A model generated the notes under the pieces. That model was not told the origin of the DNA. It worked only from the letters and a program-made list of their open reading frames with translations, and searched no databases. This document shows, in pieces, positions 14,183 through 22,997 of a stretch of DNA of 32,594 bases. The translations under genes were made by a program, and so were the position numbers. Positions within the stretch are counted from its first letter, which is position 1. Each line of letters opens with the position of its first letter. The stretch is taken from the NCBI GenBank assembly GCA_902790905.1, contig CADATO010000021.1:1-32594 (forward strand), written 5' to 3'. The DNA comes from an uncultured Eubacteriales bacterium (GTDB lineage: Bacteria; Bacillota; Clostridia; Peptostreptococcales; Anaerovoracaceae).

Positions 14183-16117
14183 CTATTCCGCTCTGAGCTT
14201 CATGAGCAGCGCTTTGGCTGTCTCCAGCCAGTCGCATGTCACGCCGATGTCCGCGTGGTCAAAGATATGCGCCTTGCGGTCCGTGTTGACGGCGGCGATG
14301 CGGTCCGCATCCTTCATGCCGGCGAGGTGCTGCACCGCGCCTTCGATGGCGAAGGCGACGTACACCTGCGGATGGACGACCTTGCCGGTCAGTCCGACCT
14401 GCGCCGAATACGGGATGCACCCGTTGTCCACCGCTGCGCGGCTCGCGCCGACCGCCACGGTGAACCTGCCGTCGTATTTCTTTTCCAGTGCCTCGCGCAG
14501 CGCCATGAGGACGGCAAATCCGTCTTCGCCGATATCCTTGCCGCCGGAGAGGACAACATCCGCCTCCGCCAGCATCGAGGCCTGCCCCTGCGTGGTCTCA
14601 AGCTGCTGGATCTGCCCCTTGCCGCGCACCGGATGGACGTACATCAGGGTGCCGATGAAGGACGGGGAGACAAGCCCTGTCCGGTCTGCATAGATGCCCG
14701 GACGCACGGTCGCGATCTGCGGCTTTGTCGAGGTGACGATCTCCGCCAGGCGCGTCCCGCCGAACGTCGGTCGGGTCTGCGTGAGCGTACCATCTTCTTC
14801 ATAGTCGATGCCGGTGCAGTCCGCCGTCACGCCGAGCGAGAGGATCGCGCCGACCATCGGTGCGATCGCACGGCCGCGCACAGTCGCGCCGAGCACCAGC
14901 GAATCGAACGGGGAACCGTCTTCCGCGCGCTCCGTAAGGAATGCAGCGACAGCCTCCGCGATATATCTGTCATCAGGATTCTCTCCGGTCAGCAGGACAT
15001 CGAGTTCCGCTGCGCCGGCGCGCACGACCGCATTCTCCACCTCCGGGGAGCCGGGCCCTGCCAGGATACAGACAGGATTGATGCCTTCGTGCACAGCGTG
15101 GGTGATGAGTTCAAGCCCGGAGATCAGGTTGGCCGGCTCGTCCTCGATGATGAGGATGCCGTGGTAGCCTGCAGGCTGGTTTTCTTTTGCTTCTTTGACT
15201 TCGGCGATGCTCATGGTGCGGCGCTTTTTCTCCGACACATCCATGAGGGCTTCGTAGATCGCCTGCGCGCCTTCCTCGGCGCTGTCGTACTGCTTCTTTT
15301 CGCGGTCCGGCGCTTCCGGCATCACGAGGCTCTTGACCTTTGTCGGGCTGCCTGCCGTGCCGATCTTCGACGGATCGAGGCCGAGCGCCCTGGTGTCGAG
15401 CTTCAGGATTTCCTGATCCTTTGCCCGGCGCATGCCCTCAAGACTCGGCGGTCTGAGTTCGTTCGCGCCGCCGCAGATGGAGATGACCGCAGGACGCGGC
15501 ACACGCAGCGTCGCCATGCCGTCTTCGAGCAGCCGCTGGCAGATCACACTGTTGGCCTCGTAGGCCAGCTTTTCGAGCTCTGCCGCGTCGTTTTCGAGAT
15601 CGGGCATCGCATAGGAGTAGCTTTCAAACGCCGCCTTGGCCTTGTCCGCGTTCGCATCTTCCGTACGCTCGCCGCCCTGCACGCTGACGACGTTCGTCAC
15701 GCAGGGCCAGCCGAGCAGCGCCGCCACTTCGGCGGGTACATGGCCGGTCTCACCGTCGACCGCCCGGCGCCCCGCCAGGATCAGGTCGAACGGACCGAGG
15801 TATCTTGCCGCCGCTGCCAGGATGCGCGCCGTGGCAAGTGTGTCGGAGCCTGCGGCCGCCTTGTCCTGCAGCAGGACCAGTTTATCTACATTGAGCGGCG
15901 CCACCTCGCGGAGCATCTCCTCCGCGCTGTCCGGGCCCATCGTCAGGACCGTCACGGTGCCGTCGTATTTTTCTTTGAGTGCAAGTGCGTGCTCGAGCGC
16001 CGCGCAGTCCGCCGGATTGACAGCCTTGCTGCTGCCCGCCCGGTCGATGCGGTAGTCGTCCGTCATCTTGGCGGTCTCGATCTCAACAACTTGCTTCATG
16101 CAAACCAGGATATCCAT
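14183..16117 (-). CDS. Fused electron transfer flavoprotein, EtfB-EtfA in one chain
   Basis: Etf takes electrons from flavin dehydrogenases; some anaerobic types bifurcate electrons with NADH and ferredoxin. Residues 1 to about 265 match EtfB ([50 protein letters not shown]). Residues about 318-644 match EtfA, ending in the FAD-binding domain ([10 protein letters not shown] at 557, [10 protein letters not shown] and GAVQHLAGM to 601). A linker of about 50 residues joins them. There is no stop codon between the halves. Separate etfB and etfA genes are the norm, so this is a true fusion. It lies between the FGGY kinase and the FAD oxidoreductase in operon 1, where the GlcD-like dehydrogenase is the likely donor. 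Confidence 0.92.
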   Translation of the reverse strand: MDILVCMKQVVEIETAKMTDDYRIDRAGSSKAVNPADCAALEHALALKEKYDGTVTVLTMGPDSAEEMLREVAPLNVDKLVLLQDKAAAGSDTLATARILAAAARYLGPFDLILAGRRAVDGETGHVPAEVAALLGWPCVTNVVSVQGGERTEDANADKAKAAFESYSYAMPDLENDAAELEKLAYEANSVICQRLLEDGMATLRVPRPAVISICGGANELRPPSLEGMRRAKDQEILKLDTRALGLDPSKIGTAGSPTKVKSLVMPEAPDREKKQYDSAEEGAQAIYEALMDVSEKKRRTMSIAEVKEAKENQPAGYHGILIIEDEPANLISGLELITHAVHEGINPVCILAGPGSPEVENAVVRAGAAELDVLLTGENPDDRYIAEAVAAFLTERAEDGSPFDSLVLGATVRGRAIAPMVGAILSLGVTADCTGIDYEEDGTLTQTRPTFGGTRLAEIVTSTKPQIATVRPGIYADRTGLVSPSFIGTLMYVHPVRGKGQIQQLETTQGQASMLAEADVVLSGGKDIGEDGFAVLMALREALEKKYDGRFTVAVGASRAAVDNGCIPYSAQVGLTGKVVHPQVYVAFAIEGAVQHLAGMKDADRIAAVNTDRKAHIFDHADIGVTCDWLETAKALLMKLRAE

Positions 16118-16212
16118 ATGTCATTCCTCTGCCTGTGATGCCCGCTGCGGGGCCGTGAGCCGCGTTGCCGCGGCGGCGGTATGGCGTTTCCCGGTCGCAC
16201 GGAAAACAGCCT

Positions 16213-17718
16213 CTAGTAATACTTATTATACACGTTTTCCATGGCCTGCTGTATCTCTTTATAGATTTCAAATCCTTCGTCATAGACTTTGCGATTCCGC
16301 TCATCCGGCTCCACGGTCTCCGCCAGTTGCGAGCATGCCTCGACCGCTGCCGCAAAGGACGGGAACACGCCCGCCGCTACGCCGGCCAGCATCGCCGAAC
16401 CGATCGAGCTGTCGTCCGAAGTCACGCGCTGCAGCGGCATGTCGAGCACATCCGAGACGATCTGCCGCCAGATCGGGCTCTTGCTCCCGCCGCCGATGAT
16501 CCGGAACCTGTCCGCCGTTTTGATCCCGAGCCGCGCAAAGACGCCCATGCAGTCGCGCAGCGAGTACGCCACGCCCTCCATGAGAGCCCTGTCAAAGTGT
16601 GCTTTCGTGTGGTACGAGCCCACACCGGTAAAGCTCGCCCGCAGTCTCGTATTCTGATACGGTGTCAGCTCGCCCTGCAGGTACGGATGGAAGAACAGTT
16701 TCTCCGACCCTGCCGGCACCTTCGCCGCCGCCTCGCTGATGAGCTCGAACGCATTCAGCGTGCCCATCTTCGCCTGCTCCATCTCATGCGCCCCGAGCGT
16801 GTCGCGGTACCAGCGCATCGCCTGCGCGCAGGTCTTCGTGCCCGTGCCGGGATACCAGTAGCCGGGGATCACGTGACGGTAGCAGAACAGCTGCGGATCC
16901 GGATACGCCTTGTCGGTGATCGGGCAGATCCGTCCCGCGGTCGCGAGCTTGATCGTTGTGTCGCCGACATTCGCCGCCCCGGCCGCAAAGATCTCCATGA
17001 CCGTATCGGTCGCGCCGTACGCAACAATGGTATCCGGCGACAGCCCGCTCTCCTTGCAGAAGGCAGGCAGCAGTGTCCCCGCGATCTCCGCCGGCTCGTG
17101 CAGTTCCGGCATCTGGTCCCTGGTCAGGTCCGCCATCGCCAGAAAGTCGTCGCACCAGTCCTGCTTTGTTTCATCATAAAACAGCGCCCCTTCGACCTCG
17201 ATGAAGTCTGACGCCAGCTTGCCGGTCACGCGGTAGCGGATGTAGTCCTTGAGGTAGATGACCTTCGCGATGCGCGCGTGTGCTTCCGGTTCGTGGTTCT
17301 TGAGCCACATGATCTGCGGCAGTGTCCAGGTCGGTGTCGGTGCGTTGTAGCACAGTTCGATGAATCGCTCTTTCAGCGGCGCCAGCTGCGCCGCCTCCTC
17401 CGCACTGCGCGAGTCCGTCCAGTGGATCGCCGGCCGGATGACTTCGTTCGTCTCATCCAGCAGCACGCCGATATGCGTCGCGCCGTCGATCGACATCGCC
17501 GCGATGTCCTTTGCGTCCACCCTGGACTTGGCGAGCACATTGCGGATGTTGGTCAGGAACGCCTGATAGAGCGCTTCCAGATCCTGCTCCGCCCAGCCCA
17601 CGTGCGGATACAGCATCGGGTATTCTTCCGCTGCTGTTGTAATGATATGGCCTTCTTCGTCGATGAGGGTCGCCTTCGAGGACCCGCCGCCGAAGTCTAC
17701 ACCCAGAAGATACCGCAT
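16213..17718 (-). CDS. FGGY-family carbohydrate kinase
   Basis: The 501-residue protein has both halves of the FGGY fold: the N-terminal ATPase motif LLGVDFGGGSSKATLID, SIDGATHIGVLLD, the catalytic-base region GATDTVME (Asp238) and the C-terminal IIGGGSKSPIWRQIVSD and GSAMLAGVAAG. Family members phosphorylate xylulose, gluconate, glycerol, erythritol and similar polyols. The substrate here cannot be told. The start at 17718 has AAAGGAG upstream, and the MRYLLGVD start fits the family. A kinase inside an operon for a flavin dehydrogenase and Etf is unexpected, and suggests that the pathway yields or starts from a polyol or sugar acid that is phosphorylated. Confidence 0.87.
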   Translation of the reverse strand: MRYLLGVDFGGGSSKATLIDEEGHIITTAAEEYPMLYPHVGWAEQDLEALYQAFLTNIRNVLAKSRVDAKDIAAMSIDGATHIGVLLDETNEVIRPAIHWTDSRSAEEAAQLAPLKERFIELCYNAPTPTWTLPQIMWLKNHEPEAHARIAKVIYLKDYIRYRVTGKLASDFIEVEGALFYDETKQDWCDDFLAMADLTRDQMPELHEPAEIAGTLLPAFCKESGLSPDTIVAYGATDTVMEIFAAGAANVGDTTIKLATAGRICPITDKAYPDPQLFCYRHVIPGYWYPGTGTKTCAQAMRWYRDTLGAHEMEQAKMGTLNAFELISEAAAKVPAGSEKLFFHPYLQGELTPYQNTRLRASFTGVGSYHTKAHFDRALMEGVAYSLRDCMGVFARLGIKTADRFRIIGGGSKSPIWRQIVSDVLDMPLQRVTSDDSSIGSAMLAGVAAGVFPSFAAAVEACSQLAETVEPDERNRKVYDEGFEIYKEIQQAMENVYNKYY

Positions 17719-17775
17719 CGTATGCTCCTTTCCGGCGCCATGCGCCGTCTGCCCGCACTCCCGCGGGTCGTTGCC

Positions 17776-17816
17776 AAAATGCCCTGCTGGCAAGCCCGCT
17801 GGCTTTCCGGCAGGGC
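17776..17816 (-). terminator. Two-tier intercistronic hairpin upstream of the FGGY kinase gene
   Basis: On the minus strand GCCCTGC and GCAGGGC (17781-17787 with 17810-17816) enclose a second short stem and are followed by ATTTTG. It lies in the 180-base gap between the GlcF-like gene and the kinase gene. The T run is weak, so it may be a partial terminator or an mRNA processing point rather than the end of the operon. Confidence 0.45.
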
Positions 17817-17900
17817 ACCCTGCTATCTCATCATATCATCCGCCGCATAGAAACGGCGCCTTTTGTGCAAACAACAACTGTTCGCTGCCGCTGTCTGCCG

Positions 17901-18989
17901 CTAGCACGCGTCGTTCAGAAGAATGAACAGGTCTTTGACCTCCACATCCTCCGCGCCGAGGCTGCTCAGGTTGTCGAACGCCGTCGGGGTCGAGGTGATG
18001 ACGACGCTCTCCTCCGCAAAGCGGATGTCGTTCATCCGCGCCTCCGCGACCTGCGCCGCGATCGCAGGAGAGGTCTGATGCAGCATCCCGCCGCCGGTGC
18101 TCTTCGTGCCCTTCTTATTGTGGAACAGCTCATGCAGCTCGATGCCCATCGCCGCGATGATCGCTCTGGCCGGCTCCCACTCCTCGAGGTCGCGGGCGAT
18201 CCGCGCCGGATCGTGGTAGCAGGCGGTGAGTTCCACTGCCGCCGGCTCCAGCTTGCCGTCCTTGATGAGCGAGGCGATGCAGCTCGTCGCTGTGACGATC
18301 TGGCCGCACTCGATGCCCCATTCGGCCCACTGGTGTTTCATGAAGACCGCATCGTTCTCGTCGAGCACGACGATGGTCCCCGCGCCGGTTTCTTTCAAAG
18401 CCGCCGCACATTTCTCGGCCGCCTTCTTAACGTCTTCTACATAGCCCACAAGATCGCCGAGGTCCGCGCCGCTCTGCGGTTCTTCCCTGAGGGCGGTATA
18501 GCTCACACCCGCCTTCTCCAGCAGCGACAGCAGCGCCATGCCGATGACAGGCTGCTTTCTGCGCGCCACTGGCCCAAGGTATACTGCCACGTCTGCTTTC
18601 TCCGGCAGTTTGGCGATCACGGCAGCGAGGCCGGTGTCTTCCGCTTCCGCGTACATGCATCCGGCCATCGCTCTGTCGATGACAGGCTGCACATTGGGCG
18701 GGACGAGTCCGTCGACAACCGCCTTCGTGCGCGCTTCGAGGATGAAGATCGCAGGATCATACCCTGTCGCGCAGTCGTTGGTGCAGGCCTTGCAGAGTGC
18801 GCACTCGTACATGATCTCCATCGAGGTCTCATCGAGCTTCGCCCCGCGGCCGTCCATCGAGACGAGAAATCCTTTTGCACGCGCGTTGTTGCTCTCTTTG
18901 CCCGTTACCTGGCCGACCGGACAGACGTGCCGGCACATCCAGCAAAATCTGCAGGCATCCGCTTGTTCTAAAGCTTTCTTCGTAAACAT
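17901..18989 (-). CDS. GlcF-like iron-sulfur protein with degenerate CCG domains
   Basis: The 362-residue protein has two ferredoxin-type clusters: CRFCWMCRHVCP (Cys13, 16, 19, 23) and CALCKACTNDC (Cys63, 66, 69, 73). The rest follows the pattern of two cysteine-rich CCG domains found in GlcF, LutA and heterodisulfide reductase, but the ligand cysteines are nearly all replaced: QSG for the first CCG, a DENDA segment for the first CxxC, DPA for DPC, STGGG for CCGxGG, and TSTPTA for the final CxxC. It probably carries electrons from the GlcD-like flavoprotein through two [4Fe-4S] clusters only. Its AGGAGG site overlaps the stop codon of the glcD-like gene, so the two are translationally coupled. 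Confidence 0.82.
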   Translation of the reverse strand: MFTKKALEQADACRFCWMCRHVCPVGQVTGKESNNARAKGFLVSMDGRGAKLDETSMEIMYECALCKACTNDCATGYDPAIFILEARTKAVVDGLVPPNVQPVIDRAMAGCMYAEAEDTGLAAVIAKLPEKADVAVYLGPVARRKQPVIGMALLSLLEKAGVSYTALREEPQSGADLGDLVGYVEDVKKAAEKCAAALKETGAGTIVVLDENDAVFMKHQWAEWGIECGQIVTATSCIASLIKDGKLEPAAVELTACYHDPARIARDLEEWEPARAIIAAMGIELHELFHNKKGTKSTGGGMLHQTSPAIAAQVAEARMNDIRFAEESVVITSTPTAFDNLSSLGAEDVEVKDLFILLNDAC

Positions 18990-19000
18990 CCGGGCACCTC

Positions 19001-20425
19001 CTATAAGCCAAGCTTGAACGGGTTCATGATCCCGTTGGGATCGAGCGATTTCTTAAGCCCTTCTAGGACCTGCATCGCCGGACCGTACTGCTCCTTCATC
19101 AGGCGGGACAGCTTCAGACCGACGCCGTGGTGGTCGTTGATAACGCCGCCGTTCTCCATGGCTGCGCGCACACCGGCGTTCCAGATCTGGTTGTGCAGGC
19201 GGATCGCCTCTTCCGGATCTTCCGGCGGCTCGTCCATGATGAACCGGTCGTAAATCATCGTGCCCCAGTCGTACCAGTGCGAGCAGTGTGCGATGAACCG
19301 CACGCCGGGGAAGTTGTCCTCGACCGCGTGTTTCATGGCCCAGTAGATCTTTTCGATGTTGCTGAAGGTTGCGACCGTATCCATGGTCCCGAACATCTGC
19401 GGATTGTTCATGATGTGACCGGGGTAGAAGAAGGTGATGCGATTCTCATACCACTTCTCGCCGTACTCGGCGCCCATGTCCTCCGCCTCATACTTCTTAC
19501 AGATCTCGAAGATCTTCTCCATCTCCATGTTGGCGATGGTTTCGGTCCCCTCCACGGCCAGGTTCATGAAGGCCCCGTCGCGCTCCACACCGAGGACGTC
19601 CTTGATGATGGAAGCGGTCTCGGCCTGGTCGAACAGCCGCATGATCGAAGGTTTCATCGCCTGCACGATCTCCCGGCAGGCATTGAGGCCGTCCGTGAAG
19701 TTCTTGAACAGGAACGCGCGGAACAGTCTGCACTCCGGCATTTCCACGAGCTTGAAGGTCGCCTTGGAGATGACCCCCAGCGTGCCCTCGGAGCCGATGA
19801 ACATCTGCATCAGGTCAGGCCCGGCCGCATGCTTCGGCACAGGCAGGGTATTGATGATGTCCCCGTTGGGCAGCACGACTTCCAGGCTGATGCACTGGTC
19901 GTCGATCTTGCCGTACTTTGTGGAGAAGATGCCGATCCCGCGGTGGGCGAGCGCGCCGCCGATCGTGCCGCACGTGAGGCAGCTCGGGATGTGCATGATG
20001 CTGTAGCCTTTCTGGTTGGCGTACCACTCGAGGGTCTGGAAGACCATGCCGGTCTCGGCCGTGATCGTCCGGTCCTCGAGATTGATGTCGATGAGCTTGT
20101 TCATCCTCTTGATGTCCAGAATGATGCCGCCGGCCATCGCCAGCGCACTGCCCTGCGAGCCGCTGCCGCCGCCCCAGGTCTGGACAGGGATCTTGTAGTA
20201 GTTGGCGATCTTCAGGACCTTGGAGACTTCCTCCGCGCTCCCCGGGCGAACGATGAAATCCGGCTTCGGCGGTTCCTGCGCCTTGTCCGCCCACATGCGG
20301 GCTACCCAGAAGTAGTCCACACCATAGACCAGCTGGTCCGTCGGACGAACACTGACGTTCTCAACGCCGACAGCGTCTTCGAGTTCGCTCTGTATCATAT
20401 TGATCATAAACGCTCTGTGTTCCAT
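19001..20425 (-). CDS. GlcD-like FAD-linked 2-hydroxyacid dehydrogenase
   Basis: The 474-residue protein belongs to the FAD_binding_4/FAD-oxidase_C family (GlcD, D-lactate dehydrogenase, alkyl-DHAP synthase). Visible are PDFIVRPGSAEEVSKVLK, the FAD pyrophosphate loop TWGGGSGSQGSALAMAGG, TCGTIGGALAHRGIG, FIGSEGTLGVISKATF and the C-terminal DPNGIMNPFKLG. The start at 20425 has AAGGAG six bases upstream. It is the first gene of operon 1 and is coupled to the GlcF-like protein; a fused Etf lies downstream. In known lactate dehydrogenase-Etf complexes a GlcD-type subunit passes electrons to Etf, so a similar complex is plausible. The exact substrate is unknown. Confidence 0.87.
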   Translation of the reverse strand: MEHRAFMINMIQSELEDAVGVENVSVRPTDQLVYGVDYFWVARMWADKAQEPPKPDFIVRPGSAEEVSKVLKIANYYKIPVQTWGGGSGSQGSALAMAGGIILDIKRMNKLIDINLEDRTITAETGMVFQTLEWYANQKGYSIMHIPSCLTCGTIGGALAHRGIGIFSTKYGKIDDQCISLEVVLPNGDIINTLPVPKHAAGPDLMQMFIGSEGTLGVISKATFKLVEMPECRLFRAFLFKNFTDGLNACREIVQAMKPSIMRLFDQAETASIIKDVLGVERDGAFMNLAVEGTETIANMEMEKIFEICKKYEAEDMGAEYGEKWYENRITFFYPGHIMNNPQMFGTMDTVATFSNIEKIYWAMKHAVEDNFPGVRFIAHCSHWYDWGTMIYDRFIMDEPPEDPEEAIRLHNQIWNAGVRAAMENGGVINDHHGVGLKLSRLMKEQYGPAMQVLEGLKKSLDPNGIMNPFKLGL

Positions 20426-20473
20426 ACTCTCTCCTTGACAACCTGCTGTCATTTGTAACTACATTTCATTTAT

Positions 20474-20502
20474 AATATATCATTTCTGAAATATTATTTC
20501 TA
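20474..20502 (-). promoter_or_regulatory. Operon 1 promoter with RpiR-type operator A
   Basis: On the minus strand TAGAAA (20497-20502) and TATATT (20474-20479) are 17 bases apart. The palindrome TGAAATATTATTTCT (20487-20501; arms GAAATA and TATTTC) overlaps the -35 box. Its sequence and placement match the operator at the dctP promoter. Confidence 0.65.
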
Positions 20503-20521
20503 TATTCGCATTCTCAAATCT

Positions 20522-20571
20522 TGAAATTTTATTTCATTTTCCTTGAGTTTGCATCGTCCAGTCGATATAAT
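20522..20571 (+). promoter_or_regulatory. rpiR promoter with operator B
   Basis: TTGAGT (20543-20548) and TATAAT (20566-20571) are 17 bases apart and drive the rpiR gene. Operator B, TGAAATTTTATTTCA (20522-20536), lies just upstream of the -35 box, consistent with autoregulation. Confidence 0.72.
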
Positions 20572-20623
20572 GCAACTGAACAAATTCCAACCATTCCATA
20601 TGTTTTGATATAGGAGCACCGCC

Positions 20624-21481
20624 ATGTCCGGCAACAATTCTTCTTCCACCGTCCTGCTCAAGCTGCAGACCCTGCTGCCGACCCTGAGCAAGGCGGAGCG
20701 GAAAGTCGCAAACTATACTCTGAAACATCCCGAAGAAGTCATCAGCCTCGCTGTCTCCGGTCTTGCCGAGAGCAGCGGCGTCAGTGATGCGACCGTCGTG
20801 CGCGCCTGCCGCAGCATGGGCTTTGACAGCTATCAGGAGTTCAAGCTTACCCTGGCCCAGAGCCTGGTCACCCCGACCGAGGCCATCCAGGAATCGCTCA
20901 GCCACGATGACAGCATCGAGGACATCATCGCCAAAGTCTTCTCCAACGAAGTGGCCGCCCTTGAGCTGACCCGCGATACGGTCCAGGCCGGTGAGATCGA
21001 AGCCGCAGCGGACGCCATCATGAAAGCGGAGACCGTCTACATCTTCGGTCTTGGCAACAGCCACGCCATCGCCTTCGACCTGCAGCACAAGCTGCTGCGT
21101 CTCGGGATCCGCGCCGCCGCCGTGAGCGACAGCCATATCCAGGCGATCACCGCTACCAACTGCACGAAGAAGGATGTCGTCTTCGCCGTCAGCCATTCCG
21201 GCAGCTCGGTGGACATCGTCTCGAACAGCAAGATCGCCAAGCAGAATCATGCGACGATCATCTCTCTGACGAACATCGGCACCTCCCCGCTGACCAAGGT
21301 GAGCGACATCACGCTGCACACGGCCAGCAATGAGACCAGATACCGGATCGTGGCTCTCTCCTCGCGTCTGGCGCAGATGGCCATCATCGACACGCTGTAC
21401 ACGGTCATCGCGATGCGGTCCAAGTCCGCGACGGAGCGATTCCATAAGATCGAGAAAGCCCTCGAGACCAAGAAGTATTGA
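20624..21481 (+). CDS. RpiR/MurR-family transcriptional regulator
   Basis: The 285-residue protein has an N-terminal helix-turn-helix of the RpiR type (LSKAERKVANYTLKHPEE, SGVSDATVVRACRSMGFDSY, residues about 15-75) and a C-terminal SIS domain that binds phosphorylated sugars or related ligands (VYIFGLGNSHAIAFDLQHKL, VFAVSHSGSSVDIV, TNIGTSPLTKVSD). It is divergent from operon 1. Five TGAAATNNNATTTCA palindromes, a form typical of RpiR operators, occur at its own promoter and at those of the three nearby operons, so it is the likely regulator of the whole locus. Whether it represses or activates is not shown, but operators overlapping -35 boxes and a start site favour repression. Two GGAATCGC octamers lie in its coding sequence. 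Confidence 0.92.
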   Translation: MSGNNSSSTVLLKLQTLLPTLSKAERKVANYTLKHPEEVISLAVSGLAESSGVSDATVVRACRSMGFDSYQEFKLTLAQSLVTPTEAIQESLSHDDSIEDIIAKVFSNEVAALELTRDTVQAGEIEAAADAIMKAETVYIFGLGNSHAIAFDLQHKLLRLGIRAAAVSDSHIQAITATNCTKKDVVFAVSHSGSSVDIVSNSKIAKQNHATIISLTNIGTSPLTKVSDITLHTASNETRYRIVALSSRLAQMAIIDTLYTVIAMRSKSATERFHKIEKALETKKY

Positions 21482-21505
21482 TGCTTTTCAAGGTGCGGAC
21501 AGCAG

Positions 21506-21531
21506 GCGGATTCTCCGGGATCCGCTTTTTT
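21506..21531 (+). terminator. rpiR terminator
   Basis: GCGGAT and ATCCGC (21506-21511 with 21520-21525) form a 6-bp stem followed by six T. It lies 25 bases beyond the rpiR stop codon and just touches the 3' end of the opposing aminotransferase gene. Confidence 0.82.
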
Positions 21532-22864
21532 ATACCATGGATGTCATGCCGGCCATGACCTTGTCCATCTTCTCCAGCGAGATGTCGATATCCTCGAGCG
21601 TGTGCTGCACCGAGAACCCGCAGTGAGACGGGATCGGCGCATCCCAGTAGGAGTGGAAGTACAGGCCGTTGTCCAGCGCACCGTTGATGAAGGCGTTGGC
21701 CATGTCTCTTCTGAACAGCTGCTGCGACTTTCTGAGATCCTGGTCGATCGCCGGATCGTCGTAGCCCCAGTAGATCGCGAACCGGGCACCCTTGCCGTGC
21801 ACATGGCCGGGGAGGCCGTGTTTTTTCATGAGCGCTTCCATGCCCGTGAAGAGTTTGCCGCCGACCGCTTCGATGTGGTCGTAAAAGCCGGGCTCAAGCG
21901 CCATCTTCACACACTCGTTGGCTGCCCAGACCGCGAGCTGATTGCCGCTGTACGTCCCGCTGACACCGACGGTGCCGCCGGGACTGCAGATGTCCATGAT
22001 CTCCGCCTTGCCGCCGACGAGCGAGATGGACATGCCCGCGCCGATGGCTTTGGCGAATGTGGTGAGGTCAGGCTGAACGCCGTAGTACCCCTGTGCGCTG
22101 CCGGGGCGGAATCGCATCCCCGTGATGACTTCGTCCATGATCATGCAGCAGCCCTCTTCATCGCAGAGCTTTCTGATGCCATGCACGAATTCCGGTGAGG
22201 CTTCCGCCGCGCCCATATTGAACACGACCGGCTCCAGGATGATCGCCGCAATGTCGCCGTGGTACATCTCCACGAGCTTTGCGACAGCATCCAGATTGTT
22301 AAACTCCGCCACCTTGACCAGACTCGTGAAGACCGCCGGGATGCCGTTGCTGTCCGGCGCTGTCTCGACGATGCCGTCCGGTCCCATGGGCGGATACTTG
22401 CCGTGGTTGTACCAGACCATCTCATGCATCCCGTGGAAGTGGCCGTCCATCTTGATGATGATGTTCTTCCCGGTATAGCCGCGGGCGATGCGGATCGCCG
22501 CCATGGTCGCCTCAGTGCCCGAGTTGAGCAGCCGGAACTTCTCCACGGTCGGAACGAGGGTGGTGAAATTCTTCGCGAACTCGAGCGTCTTCTCCGAGTC
22601 GTAGTTCATGAAGAACCCGCGGGAGAGACATTCCTCGATCGCTGCCTTGACGCGCGGGTGGTCGTGCCCGAACATGCTGGCGCCGGAGCCGCCGTGATAG
22701 TCGATGAATTCTTCTCCATCCACGGTATAAAGCCGCGCGCCGTGCGCATGGTCGATGTAGTGCGGCATGCCGCAGGCAACGTTCACGCGCCCGCCGGCGG
22801 AGACGCCGCTGGGCATGTACTGTTTGCCCTCTTCCCACAATGCCTTGCTCTTTTCGAGTTTCAT
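21530..22864 (-). CDS. Class III aminotransferase, glutamate-1-semialdehyde aminomutase-like
   Basis: The 444-residue PLP enzyme resembles glutamate-1-semialdehyde aminomutases and related transaminases. Visible are the cofactor sites NSGTEATMAAIRIARGYTG, GHFHGMHE, MIMDEVITGMRFRPG (Asp244) and the PLP lysine in TTFAKAIGAGMS (Lys272). The start at 22864 has AGGAG nine bases upstream and fits the family (MPSGVSAGGR). No other haem synthesis gene is nearby and the gene is downstream of TRAP transporter genes, so a catabolic aminotransferase or aminomutase role is more likely than HemL. A strong terminator hairpin separates it from the preceding aminotransferase gene. Confidence 0.85.
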   Translation of the reverse strand: MKLEKSKALWEEGKQYMPSGVSAGGRVNVACGMPHYIDHAHGARLYTVDGEEFIDYHGGSGASMFGHDHPRVKAAIEECLSRGFFMNYDSEKTLEFAKNFTTLVPTVEKFRLLNSGTEATMAAIRIARGYTGKNIIIKMDGHFHGMHEMVWYNHGKYPPMGPDGIVETAPDSNGIPAVFTSLVKVAEFNNLDAVAKLVEMYHGDIAAIILEPVVFNMGAAEASPEFVHGIRKLCDEEGCCMIMDEVITGMRFRPGSAQGYYGVQPDLTTFAKAIGAGMSISLVGGKAEIMDICSPGGTVGVSGTYSGNQLAVWAANECVKMALEPGFYDHIEAVGGKLFTGMEALMKKHGLPGHVHGKGARFAIYWGYDDPAIDQDLRKSQQLFRRDMANAFINGALDNGLYFHSYWDAPIPSHCGFSVQHTLEDIDISLEKMDKVMAGMTSMV

Positions 22865-22929
22865 CTTGTCCTGCTCCTTTTTCCTTGATCGGGATCCGTT
22901 CTTTGCAGATGCTCCGGGTGGTCCTAAGC

Positions 22930-22961
22930 AAAAGGCGCCGCAGTCATATGGCTGCGGCGCC
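22930..22961 (-). terminator. Strong hairpin between the two aminotransferase genes
   Basis: On the minus strand a perfect 10-bp GC stem, GGCGCCGCAG with CTGCGGCGCC (22934-22943 and 22952-22961), has an 8-base loop and is followed by TTTT. It lies between the stop codon at 22998 and the start at 22864 of two same-strand genes, so it should reduce expression of the second. Confidence 0.75.
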
Positions 22962-22997
22962 GCTTGTGTCACGCGGCGCCGCCTGGCGCCATTTTCG

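Noticed and set aside
13988-16138. A 716-codon open frame on the plus strand opposite the fused Etf gene
   Set aside because: It is antisense to a clear gene, has no recognisable motif or ribosome site, and long antisense frames are common in GC-rich coding DNA.
20426-20452. Longer start for the GlcD-like protein
   Set aside because: The extra nine residues have no ribosome site; AAGGAG sits correctly before the ATG at 20425.
21530-22864. Assignment of the GSA aminomutase-like gene as hemL
   Set aside because: There are no haem synthesis neighbours and the gene lies in a TRAP operon with another aminotransferase, so a catabolic role is more likely.
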